NCBI RefSeq assembly: GCF_009707545.1
Contig: NZ_WLYK01000005.1
Location: 310,001-374,000 of the forward strand
From: Nakamurella alba
GTDB taxonomy: Bacteria; Actinomycetota; Actinomycetes; Mycobacteriales; Nakamurellaceae
Direction of reading: 5' to 3'
Length of the DNA: 64,000 nt
The notes beneath the pieces are model-generated. The model was not told the DNA's origin and made no database searches. It worked only from the letters and a program-made list of their open reading frames with translations. Made by a program: the position numbers and the translations under genes. How positions within the stretch are numbered: position 1 is the first letter of the stretch; each line of letters begins with the position of its first letter. This document shows, piece by piece, positions 33,584-43,378 of the stretch.

Positions 33584-36135
33584 CGGCCGTGCTGCCCGGT
33601 TGGGTCACCGAGAGCTTCGGTGTCTCGATCGCTCCGGGGTCGTCCCCGGTCGGCCTCGAGGTGACCGATCTCGTCCGACTGGCGTTGCGCCGCAACCCAC
33701 GTCGTGCCCACCTGCTCGTCTCGACCGTGCTGGGCAAGCACCTGCCGGTCGACGTGCGAACTGTCGCGGGTGCCGGGCGCCTGCTGGGCGCGCTGGTCCG
33801 GCTGCGCCTGGTCGGCGGCGAGGTGCCCGGATCCTGGGTGGACGCCGCCCGGCGGACCGTCGTCGGCGGCGACCGCGCGGCTCTGCTGGACGCTCTCCCG
33901 GCGCCGGTGCCCACCGACTGCGTGGTGCTCGGATATGCCGAGACCGCCACCGCCCTGGGACATCTCGTCGCCGAGCAGCTCGGAGCCCGGTGGACGCTGC
34001 ACTCCACGCGCCGGCCCGACCCGGGCGTGCCGGTCACCGGTACCTTCGAGGAAGGTCACTCGCACGCGACAACCCATCTGCTGCAACCGGTCCCGGCCGA
34101 CCAGCTGACGGAGTCCACGACACTCGTGCTGGTCGACGACGAGCTGTCGACCGGCCGCACCGCCATCGGGACCATCCGCGAACTGCACGCCACGCGCCCG
34201 CACCGCCGGTACGTGCTGGCCTGCCTGGTCGACCTGCGGTCGGCGGAGGACCACTCGGTCATCGACGATCTCGCTGCCGAGCTCGGCGTGGTGATCGAGG
34301 TGGTCGCGCTCGCGTCCGGCACGGTGCGGTTGCCGGACGGACTGCTGACCGAGGTGTCCGACTGGCAGGACGCGCATCCCGTCACCCCCGCGCTCGACTT
34401 CGGACCCCTGCTGCCGGATCCCGCCGACGTGACGTCGGACGGGTCCCTCGGGCCCGGCGCTGCGACTCCTGCTGTCGGCAGCGGGATCCTCACGGAGGTC
34501 GTGGATCTCGCGTGGCCGGCCGGACTCCCCGAGTCCGGTCGGCACGGTCTGGCGCTCCCGGACCACCCGGGTGTCACCGCTGCCGCGGAACGGGCGGCGG
34601 CGGTCGTCCGCAGCCTGCTGCCGGCCGGTACCCGCACGGTGACGGTGGTCGGCACCGAGGAGTTCATGTACGTGCCGGTGCTGATCGGTCTGGGTCTGGC
34701 GGCGGCCGGGGATCTGCAGGTCGGGTTCCAGTCGACCACCCGTTCCCCGGTCTGGCCCGCGGACGGCCCCGGATATCCGGTCCGACGGCGGTTCGTCATC
34801 CCTGCCACCGACGCCGGAGTGGACGCACACCGGTATCTGTACAACGCATTCGCGCCCGATGGCACCGATACCGCCGACGAGGCCGACGTTGTCGTGCTGG
34901 TGGGCGATCACGGCACCGACCCGGCGCAGCTGGCCGCAGCCGCCGGGGTGATCGCCTCGGCCGGAACGGTCGTCCTGCCGGTCCGGGTGGCGGCGGTACC
35001 TGTTCTTCCGGAGCCGCTGCGCGGACCGGCTTTCGGCTCGTACCCGACTGACGACGTCGCCTGGCTGCTGACCGACCTGTCGCATCTCGACCTGGAAGCC
35101 GATGTGGCGCAACGGGAACGCCTCATCCAGGCCGGTCAGGCGCACTACGCCGAGTCCCTGCCGGTCGAGTACCAGCCGGACGCGACCTACCAGCAGCTGT
35201 TCGCCGAGGTGCTCGCCGGGTCGGCGCAGCGGCTGGCCACTGCGGTCGGCGTGGTGACCGAGCTGGTGCTGGCCGAACGCGGACACGACGTCGTCCTGGT
35301 GTCATTGGCGCGGGCCGGCACGCCGATCGGCGTGCTCATGCGCCGGTGGGCGCAGCAGATGCACGGTCTCGACCTCCCCCACTACGCGGTGTCCATCGTG
35401 CGTGGCCGCGGGATCGACCGGGTCGCGCTCGGTTATCTGGCCCGCCATCACACCCCGTCGTCGGTGGTGTTCGTCGACGGCTGGACCGGGAAGGGCGCGA
35501 TCGCCAAGGAGCTGTCGGCGGCACTGGCCGAGGTCCGGGAGACCGACGGGTGGGACTTCGTCGACGATCTCGCCGTGTTGGCCGATCCGGGGGAGTGCGT
35601 CCGTACCTTCGGCACGCGCGACGACTTCCTCATCGCTTCGGCCTGTCTGAACTCGACGGTCTCCGGTCTGGTGTCGCGGACGGTGCTCAACCCCGACTTC
35701 CTCCGGCCCGACCAGTTCCACGGCGCGAAGTTCTACGCCGACCTGGCCGACGGTGACGTCTCGCAGGTCCTCGTCGACGCCGTGGCCGCGGAGTTCGACG
35801 CCGTTCGCGGCGCGGTCTCCGATCAGCTGACCGCGGTGCTGACCGGGGACCGGTCGGTGACCTTCGCCGGCTGGGCCGCGATCGAGCGGATCCGCGAGGA
35901 GTACGGCATCAGCTCGGTGAACTTCGTGAAGCCGGGTGTGGGGGAGACCACGCGGGTGCTGCTCCGCAGGGTTCCGTGGCGCATTCTGGTGCGGGAGGCA
36001 GATCACCCGGACCATGCGCACCTGCGCCTGCTCGCCGCCGATCGTGGTGTGCCGGTCGAGGTCCGGCCCGATCTGCCGTACTCGTGTGTGGGACTGATCC
36101 GGCCGCTGTCCGCGGCCGACCGTGGGGAAGGATGA
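33580..36135 (+). CDS. Fused phosphoribosyltransferase-TRSP-StiP-PELOTA protein
   Basis: 851 aa. Residues ~1-330 are a type I phosphoribosyltransferase with the PRPP loop LVDDELSTGRTAIGTI (~183-198), followed by a TRSP-type domain (~340-480; VVGTEEFMYVPVLIGLGLAA). A StiP domain follows at ~485-755: FGSYPTDDVAWLL, LVSLARAGTPIGVLMRRW, HYAVSIVRGRGIDRVAL, VVFVDGWTGKGAI and ACLNSTVSGLVSRTVLN. The last ~90 residues (EEYGISSVNFVKPGVGETTR, VLLRRVPWRILVREADHPDH) fit the PELOTA-like RNA-binding domain. In many bacteria the PRTase-TRSP and StiP-PELOTA parts are two neighbouring genes; here they are one. The StiP family is named a cysteine protease, but the conserved SLARAGTP and DGWTGKG motifs also recall PRTase-like phosphate loops. 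Overlaps the genes on both sides by 4 bp. Confidence 0.85.
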   Translation: MTAVLPGWVTESFGVSIAPGSSPVGLEVTDLVRLALRRNPRRAHLLVSTVLGKHLPVDVRTVAGAGRLLGALVRLRLVGGEVPGSWVDAARRTVVGGDRAALLDALPAPVPTDCVVLGYAETATALGHLVAEQLGARWTLHSTRRPDPGVPVTGTFEEGHSHATTHLLQPVPADQLTESTTLVLVDDELSTGRTAIGTIRELHATRPHRRYVLACLVDLRSAEDHSVIDDLAAELGVVIEVVALASGTVRLPDGLLTEVSDWQDAHPVTPALDFGPLLPDPADVTSDGSLGPGAATPAVGSGILTEVVDLAWPAGLPESGRHGLALPDHPGVTAAAERAAAVVRSLLPAGTRTVTVVGTEEFMYVPVLIGLGLAAAGDLQVGFQSTTRSPVWPADGPGYPVRRRFVIPATDAGVDAHRYLYNAFAPDGTDTADEADVVVLVGDHGTDPAQLAAAAGVIASAGTVVLPVRVAAVPVLPEPLRGPAFGSYPTDDVAWLLTDLSHLDLEADVAQRERLIQAGQAHYAESLPVEYQPDATYQQLFAEVLAGSAQRLATAVGVVTELVLAERGHDVVLVSLARAGTPIGVLMRRWAQQMHGLDLPHYAVSIVRGRGIDRVALGYLARHHTPSSVVFVDGWTGKGAIAKELSAALAEVRETDGWDFVDDLAVLADPGECVRTFGTRDDFLIASACLNSTVSGLVSRTVLNPDFLRPDQFHGAKFYADLADGDVSQVLVDAVAAEFDAVRGAVSDQLTAVLTGDRSVTFAGWAAIERIREEYGISSVNFVKPGVGETTRVLLRRVPWRILVREADHPDHAHLRLLAADRGVPVEVRPDLPYSCVGLIRPLSAADRGEG

Positions 36136-37010
36136 CCGTGCAGGGACTGCAGGGATCGACCGTACTGGCCAGCGATCTCGATCGAACGCTGATCTACTCG
36201 CCGTCGGCCCTGCAGCTGCCCGGTACCGACGAGCAGGCACCGACCCTGGTGTCGGTCGAGGTCATCGAGGGACGGCCGCACTCGTTCATGACACTTACCA
36301 CCGCTCTGCGGCTGGCGGCGCTCAGCCGGCAGAGCGTGTTCGTGCCCACCACCACCCGGACCATCGCGCAGTTCCGGCGGATCGGGTTCGTCGGCATCAC
36401 CCACGGGTGGGCCATCACCAGCAACGGCGGCAACATCCTGCGGCAGGGAGTCCCGGACCGGGACTGGAACGCTGCCGCCCACGCCGGGATCGCCGGCACC
36501 GGAGCGTCTCTCGCCGAGGTCAAGGACGAACTGAAGCACCGGTCGGACCCGGCATGGATGTTGAAGCGACGGACCGGTGATGATCTGTTCTGTTATGCCG
36601 TGGTCGACATCGCACAGCTGCCAACTGGTTTCATCGATGACTGGCGGGCCTGGTGCGACGAGCGGGGATGGCGGGTGTCCGTCCAGGGACGGAAGATCTA
36701 CGCCATCCCCGGGTCGTTGTCGAAGGAGAACGCACTGGCCGAGGTGAAGCAGCGAGCCGGCGCCTCGACGGTGCTCGCCTCCGGGGACGGGGCGCTCGAC
36801 GCCGGCTTCCTCGCAGCCGCGACCGCCGGACTCCGCCCGCCGCACGGTGAGCTCGCGGCCGTCGGCTGGACCCACCCGACCGTCGCGGTCACCGAGCATG
36901 CCGGCGTGCTGGCGGCGGACGACATCACCGCCTGGTTCGCCGACCGGGTCGGTCTCGACCTCGGTGATCTCGATCCGGATGCGTTGGCCGCCGCAGTCGC
37001 GGTGTCCTGA
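36132..37010 (+). CDS. HAD-superfamily hydrolase of the Ter-associated cluster
   Basis: 292 aa; the ATG overlaps the previous stop (ATGA) and GGAAGG lies just upstream. Motif I is LASDLDRTLIY with the catalytic Asp15/Asp17. The Cof-type cap lies in the middle (HGWAITSNGGNILRQG). Motif III/IV region reads SLSKENALAEV (lysine) and LASGDGALDAGFL (GDGxxD). This is the class of phosphatase that removes phosphate from sugars or nucleotides. Its position suggests it dephosphorylates the pathway product made by the PRTase. The 3' end is duplicated just downstream. Confidence 0.85.
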   Translation: MTVQGLQGSTVLASDLDRTLIYSPSALQLPGTDEQAPTLVSVEVIEGRPHSFMTLTTALRLAALSRQSVFVPTTTRTIAQFRRIGFVGITHGWAITSNGGNILRQGVPDRDWNAAAHAGIAGTGASLAEVKDELKHRSDPAWMLKRRTGDDLFCYAVVDIAQLPTGFIDDWRAWCDERGWRVSVQGRKIYAIPGSLSKENALAEVKQRAGASTVLASGDGALDAGFLAAATAGLRPPHGELAAVGWTHPTVAVTEHAGVLAADDITAWFADRVGLDLGDLDPDALAAAVAVS

Positions 37011-37050
37011 ACGTAGCTGACCCTCGCTGCTCGACCCGGCGACTGCCCGG

Positions 37051-37157
37051 CCGACGACATCACCGCCTGGTTCGCCGACCGGTCGGACTCGACCTCGGCG
37101 ATCTCGATCCGGATGCGTCGGCGGCGGTGTCCTGAACGCAGCCGACCCTCACCGCTC
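37051..37157 (+). pseudogene. Partial duplicate of the HAD gene 3' end
   Basis: Starting at GACGACATCACCGCC (37053), the sequence repeats 36918-37032 with a few substitutions and two small deletions. It includes the last ~30 codons, the TCCTGAACG stop region and the following GACCCTC. The copies are ~135 bp apart. The frame is broken by the deletions, so it encodes nothing. Confidence 0.8.
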
Positions 37158-38253
37158 AAGTCGTCTGCGGCCTTGTCGACTGTCGAGCCGGCAGCAGAGC
37201 TCGGCGACACATTCCATCGTCGCTCGGTACCCCGCCTGCTGCGTCGACGGCCAGAGCCGGCACCGTGTCGCACTGGGCGAGAACGACGACGAATCGCGCT
37301 CGGTCACCTCGCTTCGACGCCCGGCTTCGCGGGTCGCCGGTTGGGGCCGAGAGACCGGATCGCAACTCGGCGCCGGACGCTCGAAGAACCGGCGTCCGGG
37401 GACGCCTCCGGCGGTATCGGTCCAGGTTTGTCGTCGTTGGCAGACCGCGACGCTCTCGCGATGCGGCGGGATGGAGTCGTTCCACGCCTCCACACACTGC
37501 TGATGGCGGCAGCGAACCCGCGGCGCGCCGCGGTGCGGTGCTACTGAACCACAATGCTCGAAATATGTTCCTGTACAACGGTTCTCGATCAACAGTCCTG
37601 ACGTCTCTCCGGATACGTCACCGTGACGAATCGAGGTAGGGCAGGTGGATGCGTCGAATTCGTTTCCGGTTGCCCTTCCAGACGTTCCCGGCCGGCCGGA
37701 TCGTGGACATCGCCGACTTCAGCCATCTCAACTACCCCCGGCTCGCGCGGAGCGGTAGAACCTGGCCACGGCCGAGCCGCAGCGGGGCGACGTTTGATCG
37801 CCGGGCACCCATCAGTGAGCCGACCGCCTGGGTGTGCTGCCGTCGATTGTGATCAGCGAGTGCGACTCCGGCTACCCACCGGCGCCCATACAGTACGACG
37901 GACCCGGAAAACGGGGACCGGCCGCCGAACCCGACACCCGATCCAGGAGTGGTCCTCGCAGTGGCCGGTGCCGGCGAGAGCGTTGAACCTGGGAGTCGGC
38001 GACACCATCGCGGTGACCGTCGATGCGACAACCTCGCGCGCGACTCCCGAGGCCAGCGGCGCGCCCGAGCACGCCGCAAACGTCGGAACATCGGTCTGAG
38101 TCCTGCACCTCTCCTCCCGCCGGGGCCAAGCGATCCGGCCGCCACGCCGGGTCGAACCGCGAGCGGCGGTCGCCGCGAAACCGACTGCGGCGCAGCTGTT
38201 GTCACCTGCGCCGACGACAACACACTGGGGGCCAGCGCCGCCGGGTCGACGGA
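37158..38253. other. Stretch of 1.1 kb without a credible gene
   Basis: Lies between the duplicated HAD fragment and the end of parB. Frames on both strands are short, Arg/Ser-rich and lack start signals. The segment around 37545-37625 (AATATGTTCCTGTACAACGG) is less GC-rich than the rest. It looks like decayed coding or non-coding DNA. No parS or strong DnaA box was found here. Confidence 0.5.
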
Positions 38254-39405
38254 TCAGGAAGCGCTGCCGGTCGGGGGAGCGGAGTTCCGGAGTCCGGGCG
38301 GCAGGGCCTCGGGCGACATGATCTGGATGATGCGGTGCAGATCGTCCACCGTCGCGAACTCGACGACCACGCGGCCCTTCTGCCGGCCGAGCTCGACCCG
38401 GACCCGAGTATCGAAGGCGTCGGACAGCTTCTCGGCCAGGGACGAAAGTCCAGGCATGATCAGCTTTTTCGGCGCGGCACGCTTCTTCGTCCGGGACTTC
38501 CCCGCCATCAGGACAACTGCTTCTTCGGTGCCGCGGACAGAAAGGCCCTCCGCCACGATCCGGGCAGCGAGGTCCTCCTGCTCGGCCGGCTCCTCGAGTC
38601 CGAGCAGCGCCCGCGCGTGACCCGCGGACAGCACGCCGGCAGCCACCCGTCGCTGCACCGCCACGGGCAGCTTCAGCAGTCGGATGGTGTTCGAGATGAC
38701 CGGCCGGCTGCGACCGATGCGAGAGGCAAGCTCCTCCTGCGTCACCTCGAACTCCTCGAGCAGCTGCTGGTAGGCAGCCGCCTCCTCGAGCGGGTTGAGG
38801 TTCGTCCGATGGATGTTCTCCAACAGGGCATCGCGGAGCATGTCCGCGTCCTCGGTACGGCGGACGATCGCCGGGATCGTGGTGAGCCCGGCCTGCTGGG
38901 CAGCTCGCCACCGGCGCTCACCCATGACCAGTTCGTAACCGTCGTCGACCGGTCGCACGACGATCGGTTGCAGCAGACCGAACTCACGGAGTGAGTGTTC
39001 CAGTTCGGCGAGAGCGTCCTCGTCGAACACGGTCCTGGGGTTCCGGGCGTTCGGCCGGATCTGGTCGATCGGCAGCTCGAAGTAACCCGGCCCGCCGGAC
39101 GAGGTGACCGCTGCGGACGCCATTGCTCCGGAGTCATTGCTGTCCGTCGGCGACTCCTCGACCGGGGGAGTGGCGGTCGCTGTCGCGCCATCGGCCTCGG
39201 AAGCCGGTGCCGCGTCGTTCGCCTTCTCAGCTGCGGTCGCGGCCGTCGCCGATGTGGATTCCGCCGCGTCCGACGCCGTCGTCGACGCTGCATCGTCCTT
39301 CTTCGGCGGACCCTGCATGAACACCGCATTGACCGTGTTCGTCGCCGGACCCGTGGGGATCAGCGCTGCCAGCCCTCGACCCAGTCCGCCTTTGGACTTA
39401 CTCAT
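38254..39405 (-). CDS. parB: Chromosome-partitioning protein ParB
   Basis: 383 aa. The first ~105 residues are a Lys-rich start ([17 protein letters not shown]) and a long Ala/Thr/Ser-rich linker that binds ParA in relatives. The ParB/Srx CTPase domain follows ([42 protein letters not shown] at ~158, [16 protein letters not shown]). The helix-turn-helix that reads parS ([20 protein letters not shown]) and a C-terminal dimerisation part come last. ParB loads on parS, spreads as a CTP clamp and is moved by ParA. The start overlaps the parA stop (ATGA), so the two are co-translated. Confidence 0.97.
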   Translation of the reverse strand: MSKSKGGLGRGLAALIPTGPATNTVNAVFMQGPPKKDDAASTTASDAAESTSATAATAAEKANDAAPASEADGATATATPPVEESPTDSNDSGAMASAAVTSSGGPGYFELPIDQIRPNARNPRTVFDEDALAELEHSLREFGLLQPIVVRPVDDGYELVMGERRWRAAQQAGLTTIPAIVRRTEDADMLRDALLENIHRTNLNPLEEAAAYQQLLEEFEVTQEELASRIGRSRPVISNTIRLLKLPVAVQRRVAAGVLSAGHARALLGLEEPAEQEDLAARIVAEGLSVRGTEEAVVLMAGKSRTKKRAAPKKLIMPGLSSLAEKLSDAFDTRVRVELGRQKGRVVVEFATVDDLHRIIQIMSPEALPPGLRNSAPPTGSAS

Positions 39406-40397
39406 GCCGATTCCTCCGCACCGTTGGTGGCCGCTGTCGTAGTGATGTGGTCGGCGCTCGTGCCGCCGCTACCCGTGTCTCCCGGCCCGGTGCCGGCACC
39501 CCGGTCGGCGATCTCCCGGGCGGCGTCGAGGTAGCTCATCGCACCGCGGGATCCCGGGTCGTAGGTGAGGACCGACTGGCCGAACCCGGGTGCCTCCGAC
39601 ACCTTCACCGAACGCGGGATGACGGTCTCCAGCACCTTGGTCCCGAAGTGTTCGCGAACCTCGTGGGCGACCTGGTCGGCGAGCTTGGTGCGCCCGTCGT
39701 ACATCGTCAGCAGGATCGTGGAGACGTCGAGGGACGGATTCAGATGCTGCTTGACGAGGTCGATGTTCCTGAGCAACTGACCGAGCCCTTCCAGTGCGTA
39801 GTACTCGCACTGGATCGGGATCAACACCTCTTCGGTTGCCACCAACGCGTTGACGGTGAGCAGACCGAGTGACGGCGGGCAGTCGACGAAGATGTAGTCG
39901 TAGGAGTCCGCGACCTCGAGGAGCGCCTTCTTCAACCGGGTCTCCCGAGCCACCATGGAAACGAGCTCGATCTCGGCGCCGGCCAGGTCGATGGTGGCGG
40001 GAATGCAGCCGAGCCGGGGCGCATAGGGACAGGTCTGCACCGCCTCGGCGGCTGTGAGCTCACCGAGCAGGACTTCGTAGATCGATGGAGTGCCCATCGA
40101 CCGATCGACCGCCAGTGCGGTCGACGCATTCCCCTGCGGATCCAGATCGACCACCAGGACGGACAACCCTGCGAGTGCCAGTGCCGCCGCGACGTTCACG
40201 GTGGAGGTCGTTTTCCCGACCCCACCCTTCTGGTTCGCCACACTGAAGACCCGGCGATGGCGCGGGCGCGGCATGGTGAGACCGCCGCTCTTCACCTCGA
40301 TCGCCTGCCGCGCAGCACGCGCAATGGGGGAGTCGTGGAGTTCTGCGGGACCGTTCAGGCTCGAAGTTTCACGTGAAACATCGGCATCCGAAGTCAC
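39402..40397 (-). CDS. parA: Chromosome-partitioning ATPase ParA (Soj-type)
   Basis: 331 aa from the GTG at 40397, which has GGGAG 5 bp upstream; ATGs at 40409 and 40463 are in frame without good ribosome sites. The deviant Walker [18 protein letters not shown] lies at ~49-66, Walker A' [10 protein letters not shown] follows, and Walker B is [12 protein letters not shown]. ParA binds DNA non-specifically in its ATP form and pulls ParB-parS complexes. A parS site lies inside the first codons, where it is read as DVSRET, so ParB binding could also cover the translation start and autoregulate the operon. Confidence 0.96.
   Translation of the reverse strand: MTSDADVSRETSSLNGPAELHDSPIARAARQAIEVKSGGLTMPRPRHRRVFSVANQKGGVGKTTSTVNVAAALALAGLSVLVVDLDPQGNASTALAVDRSMGTPSIYEVLLGELTAAEAVQTCPYAPRLGCIPATIDLAGAEIELVSMVARETRLKKALLEVADSYDYIFVDCPPSLGLLTVNALVATEEVLIPIQCEYYALEGLGQLLRNIDLVKQHLNPSLDVSTILLTMYDGRTKLADQVAHEVREHFGTKVLETVIPRSVKVSEAPGFGQSVLTYDPGSRGAMSYLDAAREIADRGAGTGPGDTGSGGTSADHITTTAATNGAEESA
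40365..40380. other. parS: parS site within the 5' end of parA
   Basis: A-GTTTCACGTGAAAC-A: the full 14-bp palindromic core, with one outer base off the TGTTTCACGTGAAACA consensus. It lies 17 bp into the chosen parA reading frame. Confidence 0.93.
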
Positions 40398-40946
40398 CCG
40401 GGCTCCCATCTCGAACACCGCCCGAGAAGCGGAAGGTGTACGTCGCAGACTACGGCACCACATGCTCGCGACCAGATCTGCGCACGCAGTCCTGTGGACA
40501 GCCGTGGGTATCCCTCATGGTCGGGTTGAGGTCCTGTCGGCGGGCTCCCGCGGGCACCCCACCGGGCCCGGCAGCGAGCCGGGCAGTGCGTTCGTCTGCA
40601 TCCACAGCGCGCCCCGCAGTCCGCAGGGCCAATGGGATTCTCGGCACCGGGTCGGGCTGACCAGAGAACTTGGCCGGCTCCTGTGATGTTGCGGAAGGTG
40701 TGGGCCGCCGTGCTCGTTCCGACGGCAGTGGGGGGTCAGAGACCGCGAGCGTGACCCAGCTTGGTCAGCGAGCCAAGGCACACCGGCCGTTCACAGGTCA
40801 CCCGCGATGCCAGCTCGCCGATGAAGGTGGCACCCAAGGTTTCCGGCTGGAGAGGTCGAGCATGTTGGCCACCTTCGGGCCACCGGAGCGGCAGGCCGAC
40901 GGAGCCCTTCGAGACCTCGATCCCCGCTCTCCCGCGGCAACCGAGG

Positions 40947-40962
40947 TGTTTCACGTGAAACA
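40947..40962. other. parS: parS site, perfect consensus
   Basis: TGTTTCACGTGAAACA, all 16 positions of the bacterial parS consensus, in the geneless tract right of parA. Confidence 0.95.
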
Positions 40963-41174
40963 TGACGACCATCGCGACCCATCTGGCTGTGCCGCTCACC
41001 ACCGAGATCCGCAGCCGCAGCATGTTGATGCACCACAGCATCCAGAGCGGGGCTGCGTCTGTCCGCCACAAGGTAGATGCGCGGGGCAATGTCGGCCCAT
41101 GAGCGTCACCGCCGTGTGTCCGAGGCCAACCGCCACCGGGGTCACACCCGGACATGCCGTGCTCGGCGCCGGAC

Positions 41175-41190
41175 TGTTTCACGTGAAACA
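41175..41190. other. parS: parS site, perfect consensus
   Basis: TGTTTCACGTGAAACA, all 16 consensus positions, 228 bp from the previous perfect site. Confidence 0.95.
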
Positions 41191-41419
41191 CGCAACCGAC
41201 ATCACCTCTGTGACGGTGCCGCGACACGCCGCTCGCCAAGCCGTAGCGGATTCGAACACCTCCGGCGACCACACCAACTCCGCACCCATCGACGTGCCGA
41301 GGTCCGCCACGGCAACGCACGTGGTTCCGGCACACTGAACAAGGCCACGGCCAGGAGCGCCGGGACCGGCTGAACAGCGCCGCATCGAACGGGCCCGTTC
41401 TCCGCGTCGGCGGCCGTGA

Positions 41420-41435
41420 CGTTTCACGTGAAACG
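41420..41435. other. parS: parS site
   Basis: C-GTTTCACGTGAAAC-G. The 14-bp core is perfect and the outer pair is changed symmetrically, so the 16-bp palindrome is kept. Confidence 0.9.
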
Positions 41436-41871
41436 CTTGAGGCAGAAGCGTCCTCTCAGAGCGCTGCGTCCGGTCCGGAGCTCCGACCGCTGCCGGCAAC
41501 GACCGACCGAGAATCACCACAGCCGCTGAAGCTCCGGAGCCGTCGAATGCTCCGGCCGTCCGGTCGGCCGAATCCTCGCGCCGGCACCGAGGATGATTCC
41601 GTGGCACAGGGTCAGGGCCGGCGTCCACGGCCGACGACGCCGGGACACGCAGGCACTGCACCCGCCGCTCGAAGAGTCCGCGACAGCTCGTCTGCGGGCC
41701 CGGCCGTCTTCACGGACTGATGTATCGGGCGAAGCCAGTTCGGTGACGCGGCGACCACAACGCCGCGGATCGCTCGCGAGGCGCCCTCCGGCTACCCGGC
41801 AACCGCAGGGCCGCGGATCACTCGCGCAGCGTCGCGCACGACAACCGGGCAGTCTGTCCATCTGCCCAACT

Positions 41872-41887
41872 TGTTTCACGTGGAACA
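41872..41887. other. parS: parS site, one-base variant
   Basis: TGTTTCACGTGGAACA. Read on the other strand it is TGTTCCACGTGAAACA, which fits the consensus with N at position 5. Confidence 0.88.
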
Positions 41888-42945
41888 CCGGGCAGACGTC
41901 GACGCAATCGGACCCCCTCCCGGCCGGTTGCAGAGCTGACTGTGTCTCCCAGTTCCGAACTCAACCTCCGGCCACAGCCACTGGCATCAGCCTCGCCGAC
42001 AGCAGACCTGACCCACGGCATCGTCGAGCGAGACAGCCGAACCACCCTCCGGGCCGTTGCACACACCCGATGACAGACTTCGCCGAACCGGGGCCGCGAT
42101 CGCCGTTGCGGCGGAGCTCCACCTGCCCCACGTACGAGCAACAGCAATACCGGGACGGGCCGGCTCCGCTATAGGTCGAGCCGCATACCTGCGCACCACT
42201 GACCGGAATGCTGACCGCGAGACGAGCGGGAGGCGTTGGGTCACCGCCGGCTCGAGGTGGACGCGACACAGCGATTGCACTGTTCGCCTCAGTCGGCAGC
42301 AGCGTCTGATCCCGGTCAGCGATGCCACCACCAAGGAGCCGGCACCGCACGCCGGACATCATCGTGCGAGAAGCCCAGGTGACGTTCACGCAGCCAGTAC
42401 TCAACCGGATCGGTCGAGGCGATCTCCGTCGGGCGAGACGGCGGAGAGGTACCCACAGGTGAATCCCGACCCAGCAACTAGCAGCGCGACGGATGCCGAA
42501 CATGACTCCGGTCCCGGACATGGGGTCACGGTGCACGCCGTGGTTGAGGCACGTAGGCACCCCGACTCACGCCAGCGAGTCCCTCTGGGCGACCGGCAGG
42601 AGCGCTCAGTCCCCGCGGCTCACACCGGCTGTGACTGCCATTGCCGATCGACGGGCACTCGGACGACGCCGCTGTCCATGACATCGTGTGGGGGAGGGGA
42701 GTGCAGGACCATCCCGGTCCGTGCGCGCTGGGGGTTGGTCCGCTCCAGGCCTATTGACAGCGGCGGCGGCTGTGGCGGTTCGGATGCGCTCACAGTTCCT
42801 GTCAGGTCGCCTGTGGTCGGCCTCGCCAGGATCGGCGAGGCCCGCGAGCTACCAGGGGTACCCGACGTTGCGGGTCGACATCCCAGACGTAACCCGTAAC
42901 CCCGCCATCTCGCGCCCCGTCTCCGCAGCCCGATCGCGGCGGCCC

Positions 42946-42961
42946 TGTTTCACGTGAAACG
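42946..42961. other. parS: parS site within a longer palindrome
   Basis: TGTTTCACGTGAAACG, with GGCCC on the left and GGGCC on the right, so the inverted symmetry continues past the core. Confidence 0.92.
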
Positions 42962-43186
42962 GGCCTGCGATCGTCGCCGACGGAATCGCGTCAGCAGCGT
43001 CGTCTCATCGACGGTATGCATCGTGCCTATGGCTCAGACCGGATGACTGCATCCATCACGAACGGGTTCGCCGGAGCACCCGCCGATGATCGTCAGCTGA
43101 GCCAGCGGACTGTCACAACACCGCCCCTCGGCAGCCGGCCCCAGCCATGTCACCCGCGGCCGCCGGCGGCGACGAAACGCTGGTTC

Positions 43187-43378
43187 CACCGAGACGACTG
43201 GGGTCTCACGACCCGGCGTCGGCGTCCGATCCACACGCAGCAGCTTGATGGACGAGCCCCCGAATGGCGTTGGCCGAAACGCCGCGCAGCCTGCCGCTCG
43301 TGGCCACCGGCGCCGACCACATCCCAAGACCACCAACGACCTGGAGTCCCACGACCCGGCAGTGACGTCCGATCCACC
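43187..43378 (+). repeat. Pair of ~50-bp imperfect direct repeats
   Basis: 43187-43235 and 43331-43378 share CCACC, TC-CACGACCCGGC and GACGTCCGATCCAC/GGCGTCCGATCCAC with few gaps. Spacing is about 143 bp. A similar but shorter repeat pair (GCCGCGGATCxCTCGCG) is at 41764 and 41811. Confidence 0.65.

Noticed and set aside
37149-37592. 147-aa minus-strand frame left of parB
   Set aside because: Composition (many Arg, Cys, Ser) and lack of any start signal fit non-coding DNA; two other frames overlap it fully.
42057-42899. 280-aa plus-strand frame in the parS tract
   Set aside because: Arg/Ser/Thr/Pro-rich without hydrophobic core or ribosome site, and competing frames on the other strand are equally long.
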